This document shows positions 33,801-42,363 of a DNA stretch of 64,000 nt, one piece after another. The stretch lies in contig JAQUKH010000006.1 of NCBI GenBank assembly GCA_028719205.1, forward strand, positions 28,854-92,853, written 5' to 3'. The DNA is from a bacterium. Lineage in GTDB: Bacteria; JACRDZ01; JAQUKH01. Position 1 is the stretch's first letter. Every line of letters starts with the position of its first letter. Made by a program: the position numbers and the translations under genes. The notes below the pieces were generated by a model. The model did not search any database and had not been told where the DNA came from. It saw nothing but the letters and a program-made list of their open reading frames with translations.

Positions 33801-35580
33801 GCTTATTTTCCGTGTCCGCGACGTATATGTAATTTTGATTGTTCAGATTTTTTACCGCAAGGCCCTGAGGGGTATTAAATTGCCCCATTCCTTTTCCTTC
33901 ACTGCCGAATTCCATAATAAATTTAGCAGTATTGTCAATGATCTGTACCCGGTTATTTCCTTTATCAAGCACATATATCTTTTTATCCTTATCCGTGCTG
34001 AGGCTGACCGGTTTATCAAATTCCACTTTTCCCTTTCCGTTCTTGCCAAAAGATAATTCATTGTTAAAATTAGCATAATATTTCTGTACGCGGTCATTCC
34101 CGGTATCAGCTACATAAATTATTCCATCCTGATCCAAAGCTATATCCTCAGGGCTATCCAGTTGATTCACCTTATTTCCTGATACCCCGAATTTACTTAA
34201 AAATACCCCGTCTTTATTAAATATCTGAACGCAATCATTTTTTTTATCGGATACATAAAGTTTTTCACCTTTTTCATCATAAACAAGCCCGGAAGGGCTT
34301 AAAAATTCACCTTTTTCTTCTCCTTTGCGGCCAAATCCGAATAAATATACTCCTGAAGAATCAAACACCTGGATACGATAATTTTTATTGTCGGATACGG
34401 CTATGTTGCCGCCGGGGCTTACTGCCAGGCCTGTCGGGTTTTCAAATTTTCCTTTATCTTTTCCTTCCCCGCCAAAAACAAATTTTGATGTTCCGGCGGA
34501 ATCAAATACCCCTATATTGTTATTTTCAATACTGGATACGTAAATATTGCCGTAACTGTCTACTGTTATATCATTTGCCCTGCAGGGTATTTCGCGGATA
34601 AATACTACTTCAATAGGCCTCTGGGCGGAAAGTGTGTTATTTGTTTCACCATCGGATATGATCTCGTAAACTTCCACGCGGTTATTCTTTTTATCAGCGA
34701 TATATAATCTATTTTTTTTGTCCATATATATGCTTGAAAGTTCCAGGAACTGGCCCCGGCCGCTTCCTTTACTTCCAAAAGAATATAAAAAATCGCCCGT
34801 ATTTGAGAATACATGAATACAGTTGTTTTCTATGTCCGTCGCGTATAGTATCCCGTTTCCGCTTATCGCGGCGGAAGAAAGCTGCTTGAATTTTTTGCTG
34901 TCTTTATCCCCGATCTTTAAAACAAAATATCCCATTAAATTTAATTTTTGTATACGGTTATTATCCTGGTCAACAACAAAAATATTACGTTCATTATCCA
35001 CGACTACGCTTGACGGGTAATTGAACTGAGTGGGCAGGTTACCTGAAACACCAAAGGACGCAATAAATATCCCCTGGCGGGTGAATACCTGGATACAGTC
35101 ATTGCCGCTGTCCGCTATATAGATAAAATCATATAGATCTATGGCGATCCCGCTTGGAGAGTTAAATTTGCCTTTTTGATTTCCTTTTTCCCCAAAAGCA
35201 TAAAGATATTTACCGGTATCATCAAAAACCTGAATACGGTGATTGCCGTGTTCGGACACATATATTTCATCGTGACTGTTTACAGCTATCCCAAAAGGCG
35301 TATTAAATTCTCCGTTGCCGGATCCTTTTTTACCGAATTGATAAAGAAATTCCCCTTTGTTATCGAATACCTGTATACGGTGATTATCACTGTCAACAAT
35401 ATAGATATTACCTTTGCTATCGCCGGCAACCCCCTGAATATTTTTAAATTCTTTTGGATTAATGCCTTTTTTCCCTGAAATTTCAAAAAGAAAATTTACT
35501 TTTTCAGCATAAAGATAAGAAGAAGTAAAGTGTAAACAGCATAAGACATAGAATAAAATAATAGAAATTGTTTTTCTCAT
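30823..35580 (-). CDS. Giant secreted NHL-repeat / FN3 / TPR protein
   Basis: A 1585-residue protein with a signal peptide ending near YLYAEK. Residues about 30-620 hold a dozen NHL-type beta-propeller repeats, with repeated units such as DSDNHRIQVFDNKGEFLYQF and GIAVNSHDEIYVSEHGNHRI. About 625-720 look like a fibronectin type III domain (KLTWKKNPESFVSEYNIYK). About 720-1215 are tandem TPRs, such as NYDAYYYLGIIYFKQGKWPE. Around 1230-1420 is a transglutaminase-like segment with GNDLDCAILLSACLEKEGI, and 1440-1575 are more TPRs. The Cys expected early in the transglutaminase motif is Asp here, so catalysis is doubtful. It is probably a periplasmic or surface scaffold. Confidence 0.88.
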   Translation of the reverse strand: MRKTISIILFYVLCCLHFTSSYLYAEKVNFLFEISGKKGINPKEFKNIQGVAGDSKGNIYIVDSDNHRIQVFDNKGEFLYQFGKKGSGNGEFNTPFGIAVNSHDEIYVSEHGNHRIQVFDDTGKYLYAFGEKGNQKGKFNSPSGIAIDLYDFIYIADSGNDCIQVFTRQGIFIASFGVSGNLPTQFNYPSSVVVDNERNIFVVDQDNNRIQKLNLMGYFVLKIGDKDSKKFKQLSSAAISGNGILYATDIENNCIHVFSNTGDFLYSFGSKGSGRGQFLELSSIYMDKKNRLYIADKKNNRVEVYEIISDGETNNTLSAQRPIEVVFIREIPCRANDITVDSYGNIYVSSIENNNIGVFDSAGTSKFVFGGEGKDKGKFENPTGLAVSPGGNIAVSDNKNYRIQVFDSSGVYLFGFGRKGEEKGEFLSPSGLVYDEKGEKLYVSDKKNDCVQIFNKDGVFLSKFGVSGNKVNQLDSPEDIALDQDGIIYVADTGNDRVQKYYANFNNELSFGKNGKGKVEFDKPVSLSTDKDKKIYVLDKGNNRVQIIDNTAKFIMEFGSEGKGMGQFNTPQGLAVKNLNNQNYIYVADTENKRVQIFALHEAPQAPGELASYGNEKEIKLTWKKNPESFVSEYNIYKNDELTGNYTFIDKTRENFFIISAPLDSTLTRSPYYKVSAVTPSGIESSPGAPVTDHFILGYNLFKQNKFQEGALNLQKEIELYPDNYDAYYYLGIIYFKQGKWPEAENKFSKTIKLQPQNGSAHYYLGAALSRQKSYDKAIFEFEDALKTDKNIFIIYSELGTAYLNKELYNDAIAAFKNAFLLGETDQKKHYELGFAYYKQHKYDQAAEELQNYSDNNPGEFNAHYYLGKVYAEQGKNDPAIKSFRKASELEPQNHEIFFLIGLIYLNQKSYKDAVTEFRVAGTISPKNPLYKYNLGLAYFYNDDKEAAIREFSEATKLEPENPDYHYYMGLAFFNTDTDKALNEFNAVVNLNPNYQDVYLKLAVLYEKKNRIPDAIDAYQKALAKNPKDIVSINFSLGRLYSGIKDYKQSEKYFKDVIKTDENNIDAYIELGIVQNTQEKYNDAIQSFQKAISLEQNNIKARLLLASTYSKKEMNKEAVEGYKAILDIDPNNAESYYYMGIIYMRYGAFDKARELFKKAAGSGKDNLLYKNALTDLDTFIKKEQENIVKHITPSDPPVGDFTKRVQELYHGKNEYNITNELYKIFIIYDGISVYGVTCTARNKEIDLNIKPKGSQYPRITLKNKIGNDLDCAILLSACLEKEGIAVNIIRNSSFTIMLVNTGASIEEPEKVTGDTTLYMERDNFIWIPVDMSLLGTSFTDAWKQGVKKYNEYLVMEEKGEIFNVKEYRVNAPEDNLTANDVIPEIPKEMDMDTKLQADFKIFYKEMMVPSLIKKYNDKLAVTPDDLKTRLALANLYKENALKNEASKEYEQVLKLEEKDLTALNFLADYSLEVKKQDEALNYFIKIINFYPQEARAAFEIAELYYAQDKSKEALEYYQKYLKFNTQDKKKNGSAQLKIGLCYTSLGEMRKAIAELEKFIKDYPDHELVADTKKTLDLLKSQYPEE

Positions 35581-35596
35581 AAATGTCCTTTTACGG

Positions 35597-36292
35597 TTAT
35601 TTGGTTTTTTCTTTCAAAGATTTTAACGCGTTTTCAATACTTTGTTTTTTCTTGAGTTCTTTCTGCGCTTTTTCTTTTTCCGCTAATTCCAATTCCTTTT
35701 TCTTTCTTTCTTCCTCAGCTTGTTTCTTTTGCTGCGCTCCGAGAGTTTTCTGGCGCCCTATCTCATCTTCGCATTGAGAAATATACCCTAGTATCTGGTC
35801 TTTGTCTTTACTGTTCGGGAAGGCTTGAAGTATTTTATTATAGGCTTCTATAGCTTCAATATATTTGCCTTTTTTCTGCAATTCCATCGCGGAGCTTAAT
35901 GAATTTTCAGCCTGATTGCCGGTCAGCGAATCTATTCTTTTATTTATTTCCCCGGATATGTAGGAACCCGGGTTTTTATTGATTAAATCTCTCAGGATAA
36001 ATAAACCTGCGTCATTATATTTTTCGTTTACAAGTATATCCGCGATCGAAACTGTTTTTTCGATCTCCATTTCTTTTTCACAATCAGCTTTTGATTTTTC
36101 AGCTTTCTCAACCAGGCTGCTTTCGGAATATTTATAAATAATGATCCCGTATTCCGAAATAGCTCCGGCAAAATTTCCATTTGCTTCTAATTCTTCCCCT
36201 TTACGAAAATGATCTTCCGCTTCTTTTTCAACATTTACGCATCCGGCCATAAGAAATAAAGAGAAAATAAAAATAAAAATTTTACGCTGCAT
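35597..36292 (-). CDS. Lipoprotein with TPR-like helices and a charged coiled coil
   Basis: A 231-residue lipoprotein with lipobox LMAGC. Residues about 22-165 contain TPR-like helix pairs (DHFRKGEELEANGNFAGAIS and ELQKKGKYIEAIEAYNKILQ). The C-terminal part from about 165 is a Lys/Glu-rich coiled coil with QKKQAEEERKKKELEL. It resembles BamD/YbgF-like outer-membrane assembly helpers in general layout only. It is encoded 16 bp upstream of the giant NHL/TPR gene, so both are likely one transcript and may act in one envelope complex. Confidence 0.8.
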   Translation of the reverse strand: MQRKIFIFIFSLFLMAGCVNVEKEAEDHFRKGEELEANGNFAGAISEYGIIIYKYSESSLVEKAEKSKADCEKEMEIEKTVSIADILVNEKYNDAGLFILRDLINKNPGSYISGEINKRIDSLTGNQAENSLSSAMELQKKGKYIEAIEAYNKILQAFPNSKDKDQILGYISQCEDEIGRQKTLGAQQKKQAEEERKKKELELAEKEKAQKELKKKQSIENALKSLKEKTK

Positions 36293-36358
36293 GATTTATG
36301 CCCCCTTTAAATTAATAAGGATGAAATTGAAAAATTTAATCAATTATAATACCTATTT

Positions 36359-36367
36359 TGGTATAAT
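36359..36367 (+). promoter_or_regulatory. Extended -10 promoter for the two-CW gene
   Basis: TGGTATAAT is a perfect extended -10, located 94 bp before the two-CW ATG in the divergent gap. A second TATAAT lies about 50 bp nearer to the gene, so the exact start is uncertain. Confidence 0.4.
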
Positions 36368-36460
36368 CAAAGGGAAAAAATAGAAATAATTGATGGTGTA
36401 TAATTTAATTAAAATTTTGGACGTTTTTGCCGATATATAAAATTAAAAAAGGGGAATATA

Positions 36461-36769
36461 ATGGCTAAACTAAACTGCTGGGAATTCAAGAAATGCGGAC
36501 GGGAGCGGGGAGGTGCCAAGGCCGGTGAATTAGGTGTTTGCCTGGCAAATACGGAGGTCCGTGTGAACGGGATCAACGGAGGCATGAATGGCGGCCGTGC
36601 CTGTTGGCCGATCGCCGGGACACTATGCGGGGGAGCGATCCAGGGAACTTTTGCGATGAAATTAGGGAATTGCCTGAAGTGTGAATTCTATCAATTGGTT
36701 ACGGCTGAAGAAAAAAAGAATCACCAAAGTTCAAAAGATATATTGAAGAAACTTAAAAATATTTCTTAG
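36461..36769 (+). CDS. Two-CW domain protein
   Basis: A 102-residue, cysteine-rich protein with the two blocks that define the two-CW family: NCWEFKKCGRERGG near the N-terminus, and GRACWPIAGTLCGG followed by CLKCEFYQLV. Similar modules occur alone or fused to chemoreceptor and PAS signalling proteins in anaerobes. The conserved cysteines suggest metal or redox binding, but function is unproven. AAGGGGAAT serves as ribosome binding site. The 3' end overlaps the convergent YgiQ gene by 17 bp. Confidence 0.8.
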   Translation: MAKLNCWEFKKCGRERGGAKAGELGVCLANTEVRVNGINGGMNGGRACWPIAGTLCGGAIQGTFAMKLGNCLKCEFYQLVTAEEKKNHQSSKDILKKLKNIS

Positions 36770-38462
36770 GCGGTTGTATAAAATCCCTTTGCTGTTTACG
36801 TTCGGCAAAGGTTTTTGGTACATAGACCTTTTCCCCTGTAAACGGATGTTTTTCTGTCCAGTATATACAGGTGGATAATGTTGAAGGGGACGGGGTAAAA
36901 TCCTGGATCTGTTCAGGCCTTATATGTTTTTCTAAAAGATATTCCCTGAGTTCTTCAGCCTCTTTAAGGCTGGTTCCTGGATGGCTTGTAATGAAATAAT
37001 TGACGACAAAAATATCCTTTTCGATCTTCTTTTTTATCTGATTGAATATTCCGGTGAATTTCTCATAAACCGAAAGGGGCGGTTTATTCATGATCTTTAA
37101 AACATTGTCATCTATGTGTTCAGGTGCGACTTTCATCTGCCCGCTGACATGAAATCTGCATATTTCTTCAAAATAATCCAGGGCTTCATCTTCGACTAAA
37201 AGATCATATCTTATCCCGCTTCCAAGAAAAATATGTTTGATACCAGGGATAGCGCGGGCTTTGCGGTATAATTCCAGGCATTCTTTATATCCCAGTTTGA
37301 GATTTTTGCATTTTTGAGGGATCAGGCATTTTTGTTCGGAGCAAAAATTATTTTTCTGCCATAATGAACATTGCGCCTGATAAAGGTTAGCCGTAGGGCC
37401 GCCGATGTCTGAGATCGTTCCTTTAAAATCACTTTTTTTTGAAAGAAGCGCGGCTTCTTTTAAAATAGACTCCATGCTTCGGCTCTGGACGATCCGGCCC
37501 TGGTGGAAATAAATACTGCAAAAAGAACATTCTCCACAGCACCCGCGATGCGCGGTGATGGAACATCTTACTATTTCAAATCCCGGTATGCCGCCGGATT
37601 TGTTATAAGAATAATGCCAGTTATGGATAAAAGGAAGGCTGTAAAGTTCATCTAATTCTTTTGTCGAAAGCGGCAGCGCGGGAGGAAATTGGATCAGGAA
37701 TCTCTGGTCATATTTTTGCGCGAGCGGTTTAGCTGTTAGAGGGTTCATTTGTTGATAACAGATATTAAACGCTTCACTGAATTTTTCCTTATTTTCTTTA
37801 ACCTCTTCGAAAGAGGGTAATAAAATACATTCCTTTATAAAATCGATATTTTTTCTTATAACAACAGTTCCCCTGATATTATCCAGGTCTTTGACTTTTT
37901 CTCCCTGTTTTAGTCTTTCGGCGATCTCCCAAACCTGCCTTTCACCCATCCCATAGACTAAAATATCCGCCTTCGAATCTAAAAGGATCGAGCGCCTGAC
38001 CTTATTATCCCAGTAATCATAATGGGCTACACGCCGGAGGCTCGCTTCAATGCCGCCTAAAATGACCGGCACATCTCCGAATAGTTCCCGAAGCCGGTTT
38101 GTGTAAACGACCGTGGCACGGTCAGGCCTGAAACCTGCTTTTCCACCGGGAGAGTAATCGTCATTATGGCGGATCTTTTTGTTCGCGGTGTAATTGGCGA
38201 TCATTGAATCTATATTTCCCGCGGTCACGCCGAAAAAAAGGCGGGGTTTCCCTAGCCTCGCGAAATCTTCTTTGTTTTTCCAGTCAGGTTGCGCGATTAC
38301 GCCGACTTTAAACCCTTTGCTCTCAAGAAAACGCCCGATCAATGCCGTGCCGTATGTAGGATGGTCCACGTAGGCGTCCCCGCTGACAAGGATAATATCA
38401 AGCTCTTTCCAACCGCGTTCTTTTAGGTCTTCTTTTGAAGTTGGTAAAAATTTATCTTTCAT
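36753..38462 (-). CDS. YgiQ family radical SAM protein
   Basis: A 569-residue radical SAM enzyme of the YgiQ family (UPF0313). An N-terminal B12-binding-like part has HPTYGTALIGRFLESKGFKV and GGIEASLRRVAHYDYWDNKV. The [4Fe-4S]-SAM motif is HRGCCGECSFCSIYFHQGR, followed by SDIGGPTANLY and the C-terminal IQDFTPSPSTLSTCIYWT. The reaction of the family is not known with certainty. It starts opposite the PP-loop gene's promoter and overlaps the two-CW gene at its 3' end. Confidence 0.92.
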   Translation of the reverse strand: MKDKFLPTSKEDLKERGWKELDIILVSGDAYVDHPTYGTALIGRFLESKGFKVGVIAQPDWKNKEDFARLGKPRLFFGVTAGNIDSMIANYTANKKIRHNDDYSPGGKAGFRPDRATVVYTNRLRELFGDVPVILGGIEASLRRVAHYDYWDNKVRRSILLDSKADILVYGMGERQVWEIAERLKQGEKVKDLDNIRGTVVIRKNIDFIKECILLPSFEEVKENKEKFSEAFNICYQQMNPLTAKPLAQKYDQRFLIQFPPALPLSTKELDELYSLPFIHNWHYSYNKSGGIPGFEIVRCSITAHRGCCGECSFCSIYFHQGRIVQSRSMESILKEAALLSKKSDFKGTISDIGGPTANLYQAQCSLWQKNNFCSEQKCLIPQKCKNLKLGYKECLELYRKARAIPGIKHIFLGSGIRYDLLVEDEALDYFEEICRFHVSGQMKVAPEHIDDNVLKIMNKPPLSVYEKFTGIFNQIKKKIEKDIFVVNYFITSHPGTSLKEAEELREYLLEKHIRPEQIQDFTPSPSTLSTCIYWTEKHPFTGEKVYVPKTFAERKQQRDFIQPPKKYF

Positions 38463-38490
38463 AATGAACTATTTCTTTGGATATATCACC

Positions 38491-38519
38491 TTGACAGTCA
38501 GAACAAATTATGTTTTAAT
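38491..38519 (+). promoter_or_regulatory. Sigma70-type promoter for the PP-loop gene
   Basis: TTGACA and TTTAAT are separated by 17 bp and lie about 70 bp before the ATG at 38590, in the gap between divergent genes. Confidence 0.6.
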
Positions 38520-38589
38520 CCTTACTTATTAAAAACAGCATTAACTCTAAAAAAATTAAACATAAATATATAATTTATTATAGCCTATT

Positions 38590-39585
38590 ATGCAGAAAAA
38601 AGCAGTAGTTTTATTGTCAGGCGGGCTGGATAGCACATTAGCCCTTAAATTAATGATGGAACAGGGGATTGAGGTCTATCCTTTGAATTTTGTCTCCATT
38701 TTTTGCCGGTGCAACCGGAAGGGATGCCATGAGGCGACCAGGGTAGCGGAAGAATTCGGATTAAAAGTCAAGTTAATGGAAAAAGGGCCGGAGTATCTGG
38801 ATATCCTGAAAAAACCACCGCATGGTTACGGCAAGAATATGAATCCCTGCATTGATTGCCGGATCTTTATGCTGAAAAAGGCTAAAAAATATATGGAAGA
38901 AGTAGGCGCCTCGTTCATGGTGACCGGTGAGGTTCTGGGACAGCGCCCGATGTCGCAAAGGCGGGAGGCAATGAACCTTATTGATAAAGAGGCGGATGTC
39001 CAGGGCTTGGTCCTGCGCCCGCTTTCGGCGTCATTTTTCCCTGAGACTGAAATGGTGAAGTCCGGTTTGATCGATCTTAAAAAACTACCGTCAATTTCAG
39101 GCCGTTCACGGAAAGAGCAGATAAAACTGGCTGAGGAAAAAGAGATCAAAGATTATCCGTGTCCAGCTGGAGGCTGTCTTTTAACAGACCCCGCGTTCGG
39201 TAAGAGATTAAAAGAATCCTTTAAACATGGAGAAAATTCGTTAAAAGAAATTTTGCGTTTAAAGGTCGGTAGGCATTTCCGTTTAAAAAACGGTATAAAG
39301 ATAATAGTCGGACGTAGTGAGACAGATAATAATCAACTGGAGAATATGCAGTCTGAAGGAGAATATCTTCTGCAGGTTGAGATCATTCCCGGGCCGGTGG
39401 TTCTTTTGAAAGCTGATTGTGATGAGGCGACATTAAAAATAGCCGCCGGGATTTGTATAAGCTACAGTGATTCGCCTGAGGCGAATAAGTCGGAATCCGT
39501 TTTAGTCAGGAAAAAAGACGGGAAAACAAATATAATCAGAGCTGACAAGGTTGATATGTCGGTAGTAAATGAGTTTATGCTTTAG
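38590..39585 (+). CDS. PP-loop ATPase, ThiI/MnmA-type tRNA thiolation family
   Basis: A 331-residue protein. It begins VVLLSGGLDSTLALKL, the PP-loop that activates a carbonyl group by adenylation. It continues with FCRCNRKGC, HGYGKNMNPCIDCRIFML, VTGEVLGQRPMSQRREAM, SGRSRKEQI and YPCPAGGCLLTDP, a family usually annotated as tRNA 4-thiouridine or 2-thiouridine synthase-like. The C-terminal part (from about residue 215) resembles the small NFACT-R-like domain. The paired cysteines may hold a disulfide or Fe-S cluster. Exact tRNA target is unknown. The CoaB-like gene follows 11 bp later. Confidence 0.85.
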   Translation: MQKKAVVLLSGGLDSTLALKLMMEQGIEVYPLNFVSIFCRCNRKGCHEATRVAEEFGLKVKLMEKGPEYLDILKKPPHGYGKNMNPCIDCRIFMLKKAKKYMEEVGASFMVTGEVLGQRPMSQRREAMNLIDKEADVQGLVLRPLSASFFPETEMVKSGLIDLKKLPSISGRSRKEQIKLAEEKEIKDYPCPAGGCLLTDPAFGKRLKESFKHGENSLKEILRLKVGRHFRLKNGIKIIVGRSETDNNQLENMQSEGEYLLQVEIIPGPVVLLKADCDEATLKIAAGICISYSDSPEANKSESVLVRKKDGKTNIIRADKVDMSVVNEFML

Positions 39586-39596
39586 ATAGGTTGATA

Positions 39597-40256
39597 ATGA
39601 AAAACTTTTTAAAAGGAAAAAAAATTCTTGTTTCAGCGGGGTCGACGTGGGTTGCCATTGACCGGGTAAGGGTAATGACCAGTATTTTTACCGGCAGGAC
39701 GGGGCTTGCGATCGCGGAATATGCCTGTCAGCAGGGGGCTGATGTAACCCTTCTTATGGGATATGGAAGTGTATTTCCGGATAAAAAACTCAAGGATAAG
39801 GTCAGGGTTATCAATTTTAAATATTTTGATGAGTTGTATGATCTGATAGAGAAGGAAGTTACAAGTAAAAAATATGATGTTCTGATACATTCAGCCGCTG
39901 TTTCAGATTACAAACCTGAAAAAATTACTGATGGTAAAATTGGATCAGGCCGGAAAAATTTAACGATTAAGTTAAAACCCGCCATAAAAATAGTTGATAA
40001 AGTTAAAGCTTTTGATCCTTCCATATTTTTGGTAAAATTCAAACTGGAAGTTGATAAAGCGGATAAAGAATTAATTGAAATTGCGTATAAAAGTATGTTA
40101 ACGTCACAGGCGGATCTGATCGTGGCAAATAATTTATCTGTCATGGAAGGAAAGGGCAATACTTATATCATTGACCCGGCTAAGAACATAGTTAAGGTAA
40201 AAGATAGAAAAAATTTGCCTGGGGATCTATTAAAGCTTGTGAATCAAAATTTATAA
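39597..40256 (+). CDS. CoaB-like phosphopantothenate-cysteine ligase domain protein
   Basis: A 219-residue protein similar to the CoaB half of CoaBC, which joins phosphopantothenate to cysteine using CTP or ATP. It has ILVSAGSTWVAIDRVRVMTS (canonical form has AGxTxExIDPVRxI), GQQGADVTLLMGYGS-like strands and HSAAVSDYKPEKI. The usual NRSSGKMG segment reads SIFTGRTG, and the KIKK lysine region reads KIGSGRKN, so it is a divergent copy. It complements the stand-alone coaC at 13565, but that partnership is inferred. I use the ATG at 39597; the TTG at 39591 is less likely. Confidence 0.7.
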   Translation: MKNFLKGKKILVSAGSTWVAIDRVRVMTSIFTGRTGLAIAEYACQQGADVTLLMGYGSVFPDKKLKDKVRVINFKYFDELYDLIEKEVTSKKYDVLIHSAAVSDYKPEKITDGKIGSGRKNLTIKLKPAIKIVDKVKAFDPSIFLVKFKLEVDKADKELIEIAYKSMLTSQADLIVANNLSVMEGKGNTYIIDPAKNIVKVKDRKNLPGDLLKLVNQNL

Positions 40257-40283
40257 ACCATAAATTTACAGAGGGGTTCCATT

Positions 40284-41501
40284 ATGCGAAGATATTTTAA
40301 GTTAATTATCGTTTTGGTTTTGTTTTTTCCCGTGAGCGGATGTTTAAAAAAACCCGCACCGGCATTACCTCCGTCATATACTGAGCTTACAACCAATTTA
40401 AAGACAGGGGATATTGTTCATATCCAGACAGGCTATGTCGTCAGTGAAAAAAATATGATTGATATTATCAGGGGGTCGCGGATCATTTATATCGGAGAAA
40501 CGCATGATAATATTGAAGCCCACCGGGTGCAGCTGGATGTGATAAAAAAATTGTACGAATTAGATCCGGATAATCTTTCTATCGGCATGGAAATGTTCCC
40601 AAAATCTTATCAAAAAGTGCTGGATAAATGGTCTCGAGGGGAGCTTACTGAAAAGGAGTTTATCAAACAGGTTAAATGGTATTCCACCTGGGGAACAGAT
40701 TTTAAGTATTACGCTGATATCTTTAGTTTTATTAAAGAAAAAAAATTGCCTCTGATCGGGCTTAATGTTCCGCAGGAGATTATAAAAGATATGAGGATCA
40801 ATGGTATTGAAAGAACAAAGGAGATATATAAAGAAGATATTCCTGAGATAGATACAAGTGATCCTTATTATTTAAGTTTTATGAAGTCTTATTTTTCCGG
40901 GCATGGAAGTACCGGAAGGGGATTAGAAACATTCATTCAGATTCAGGCCATGTGGGATGAAATTATGGCTAAAACAGTTGTTGATTATTTAGCGCGGAAG
41001 GATGGGATGAAAATGGTAGTTCTCGCGGGCGGGAACCATGTGAACTACGGGTTTGGAATTCCCCGCCGCGCTTTTCGGCAAATGCCTCTTCCTTATAGGA
41101 TAATTATCCCGAAAGAAATATCTATCCCTGAGGATAAAAAAGAAAAGTTAATGAATGTAGATCTGCCGGATATGAAAATTCCTGTGGCGGATTTTTTATG
41201 GATGGTAAACTACACGGATTTTGATAATGAAAAAATCCGTTTAGGGGTAATGATAGACGATACGCAGGGTAAAATTGTAGTAAAAAGTATTATTCCGGCC
41301 AGCCTCGCGGAAAAATCAGGAATTACGGCCGGGGATGTTATCAGTAAATTTAACAATGAGATCCTGACAGAAAATTCTGACCTGATTTATTTACTGGACA
41401 AGGAAAAACCGGGAAACCATGCAGTATTGGAAATTATAAGAGGAGAAGCACATTTAAAAATAGACGTGACCTTAACAATAAGTTCTTCTAAAATTCATTA
41501 G
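40284..41501 (+). CDS. ChaN-like lipoprotein with C-terminal PDZ domain
   Basis: A 405-residue lipoprotein (lipobox PVSGC). The main domain (about residues 60-290) matches ChaN/Tiki-superfamily proteins: YIGETHDNIEAHRVQL, GMEMFPKSYQKVLDKW, YYADIFSFIKEKKLPLIGLN and VVLAGGNHVNYGFGI. The Glu and His residues in GETH and GGNHV are those expected for heme or metal binding. Residues about 310-395 form a PDZ domain with SLAEKSGITAGDVI. ChaN proteins are linked with iron or heme handling; the PDZ addition suggests a partner-binding role. Confidence 0.85.
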   Translation: MRRYFKLIIVLVLFFPVSGCLKKPAPALPPSYTELTTNLKTGDIVHIQTGYVVSEKNMIDIIRGSRIIYIGETHDNIEAHRVQLDVIKKLYELDPDNLSIGMEMFPKSYQKVLDKWSRGELTEKEFIKQVKWYSTWGTDFKYYADIFSFIKEKKLPLIGLNVPQEIIKDMRINGIERTKEIYKEDIPEIDTSDPYYLSFMKSYFSGHGSTGRGLETFIQIQAMWDEIMAKTVVDYLARKDGMKMVVLAGGNHVNYGFGIPRRAFRQMPLPYRIIIPKEISIPEDKKEKLMNVDLPDMKIPVADFLWMVNYTDFDNEKIRLGVMIDDTQGKIVVKSIIPASLAEKSGITAGDVISKFNNEILTENSDLIYLLDKEKPGNHAVLEIIRGEAHLKIDVTLTISSSKIH

Positions 41502-41510
41502 TTTATATTT

Positions 41511-42164
41511 TTATTTTCCACTAATAATATTTACATTTTCGAAGGTATCTAATTTGCTTAGATCCATTTTCAGGGGAGATGGATCAATTATATTATTGTC
41601 TTTAATAGTTATTTTCCATTGTCCCGCCGCAGGTTCAAATGTTAAAATGTATTCACCTTTTTCATTAGTTGTGGCAGAAGAATAAATTTTGTTATTACAG
41701 AATAATTCCAGAGATATATTAGCGTAAAGGGTTATGGCATCCCTTTTATAGACTTTTCCTGAAATTATAACACGGGTCTGTTTAAGCGTATAATCCGCGT
41801 CTTTTATATTTTGCCCCTGTTGAAGCTTTATTGGTATATTTGGTTTTTTAACATATTCATAAGTCTTTTTCATTTTTTGAGGGAATTCAATTGACAAATA
41901 ATAATTTCCTTCCGGCAGGTTTCCAAACTCATATTTCCCTGTATTGTCGGTAGACGTGTTATCCACTATGGCTTTTCCTTCCCAAAAGAACGAATCTTTT
42001 GCTTCTTTTTCAGAATAGTTCTTTAGCCAAATTTTTATTCCTTTTATGGGAGTACCGTTTGTAGATAATATTTTCCCGCTAATTGAACTGGGTTTTGCGC
42101 TTTGGGTTTGTTTGATTAATAAAAAAGCAGACAGAAATATTAATAGAAAAACGATTTTTTTCAT
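41511..42164 (-). CDS. Secreted carboxypeptidase-regulatory-like domain protein
   Basis: A 217-residue protein with a signal peptide (about 1-22) and two beta-sandwich domains of the carboxypeptidase-regulatory/Cna-B type. The first starts with SISGKILSTNGTPIKGIKIW and contains TDNTGKYEFGNLPEGNYYLS. The second, near ISGKVYKRDAITLYANIS, has TTNEKGEYILTFEPAAGQWK. Such domains carry no catalysis and usually serve as surface spacers. It converges on the ChaN-like gene 9 bp away and diverges from nrdD. Confidence 0.8.
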   Translation of the reverse strand: MKKIVFLLIFLSAFLLIKQTQSAKPSSISGKILSTNGTPIKGIKIWLKNYSEKEAKDSFFWEGKAIVDNTSTDNTGKYEFGNLPEGNYYLSIEFPQKMKKTYEYVKKPNIPIKLQQGQNIKDADYTLKQTRVIISGKVYKRDAITLYANISLELFCNNKIYSSATTNEKGEYILTFEPAAGQWKITIKDNNIIDPSPLKMDLSKLDTFENVNIISGK

Positions 42165-42289
42165 AATATTTTCTCCTTATCGATATAATTTGTTATACCT
42201 TAAATAAGCATATTCGGTTTCTTAACCAAGGCTATTATACAATAATAATGTAATATTTGAGAAATATAATTTTATTAACAAGAATACTA

Positions 42290-42318
42290 TTGACATTAGC
42301 AGATAAGAGAAATAGAAT
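42290..42318 (+). promoter_or_regulatory. Sigma70-type promoter for nrdD
   Basis: TTGACA and TAGAAT with a 17-bp spacer, about 45 bp before the nrdD ATG. No NrdR-box pair was recognised by eye in the leader. Confidence 0.6.
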
Positions 42319-42363
42319 GTAGGGCAATTGATATAATTTATAAAAATAAATCTGGAGGTAAAA

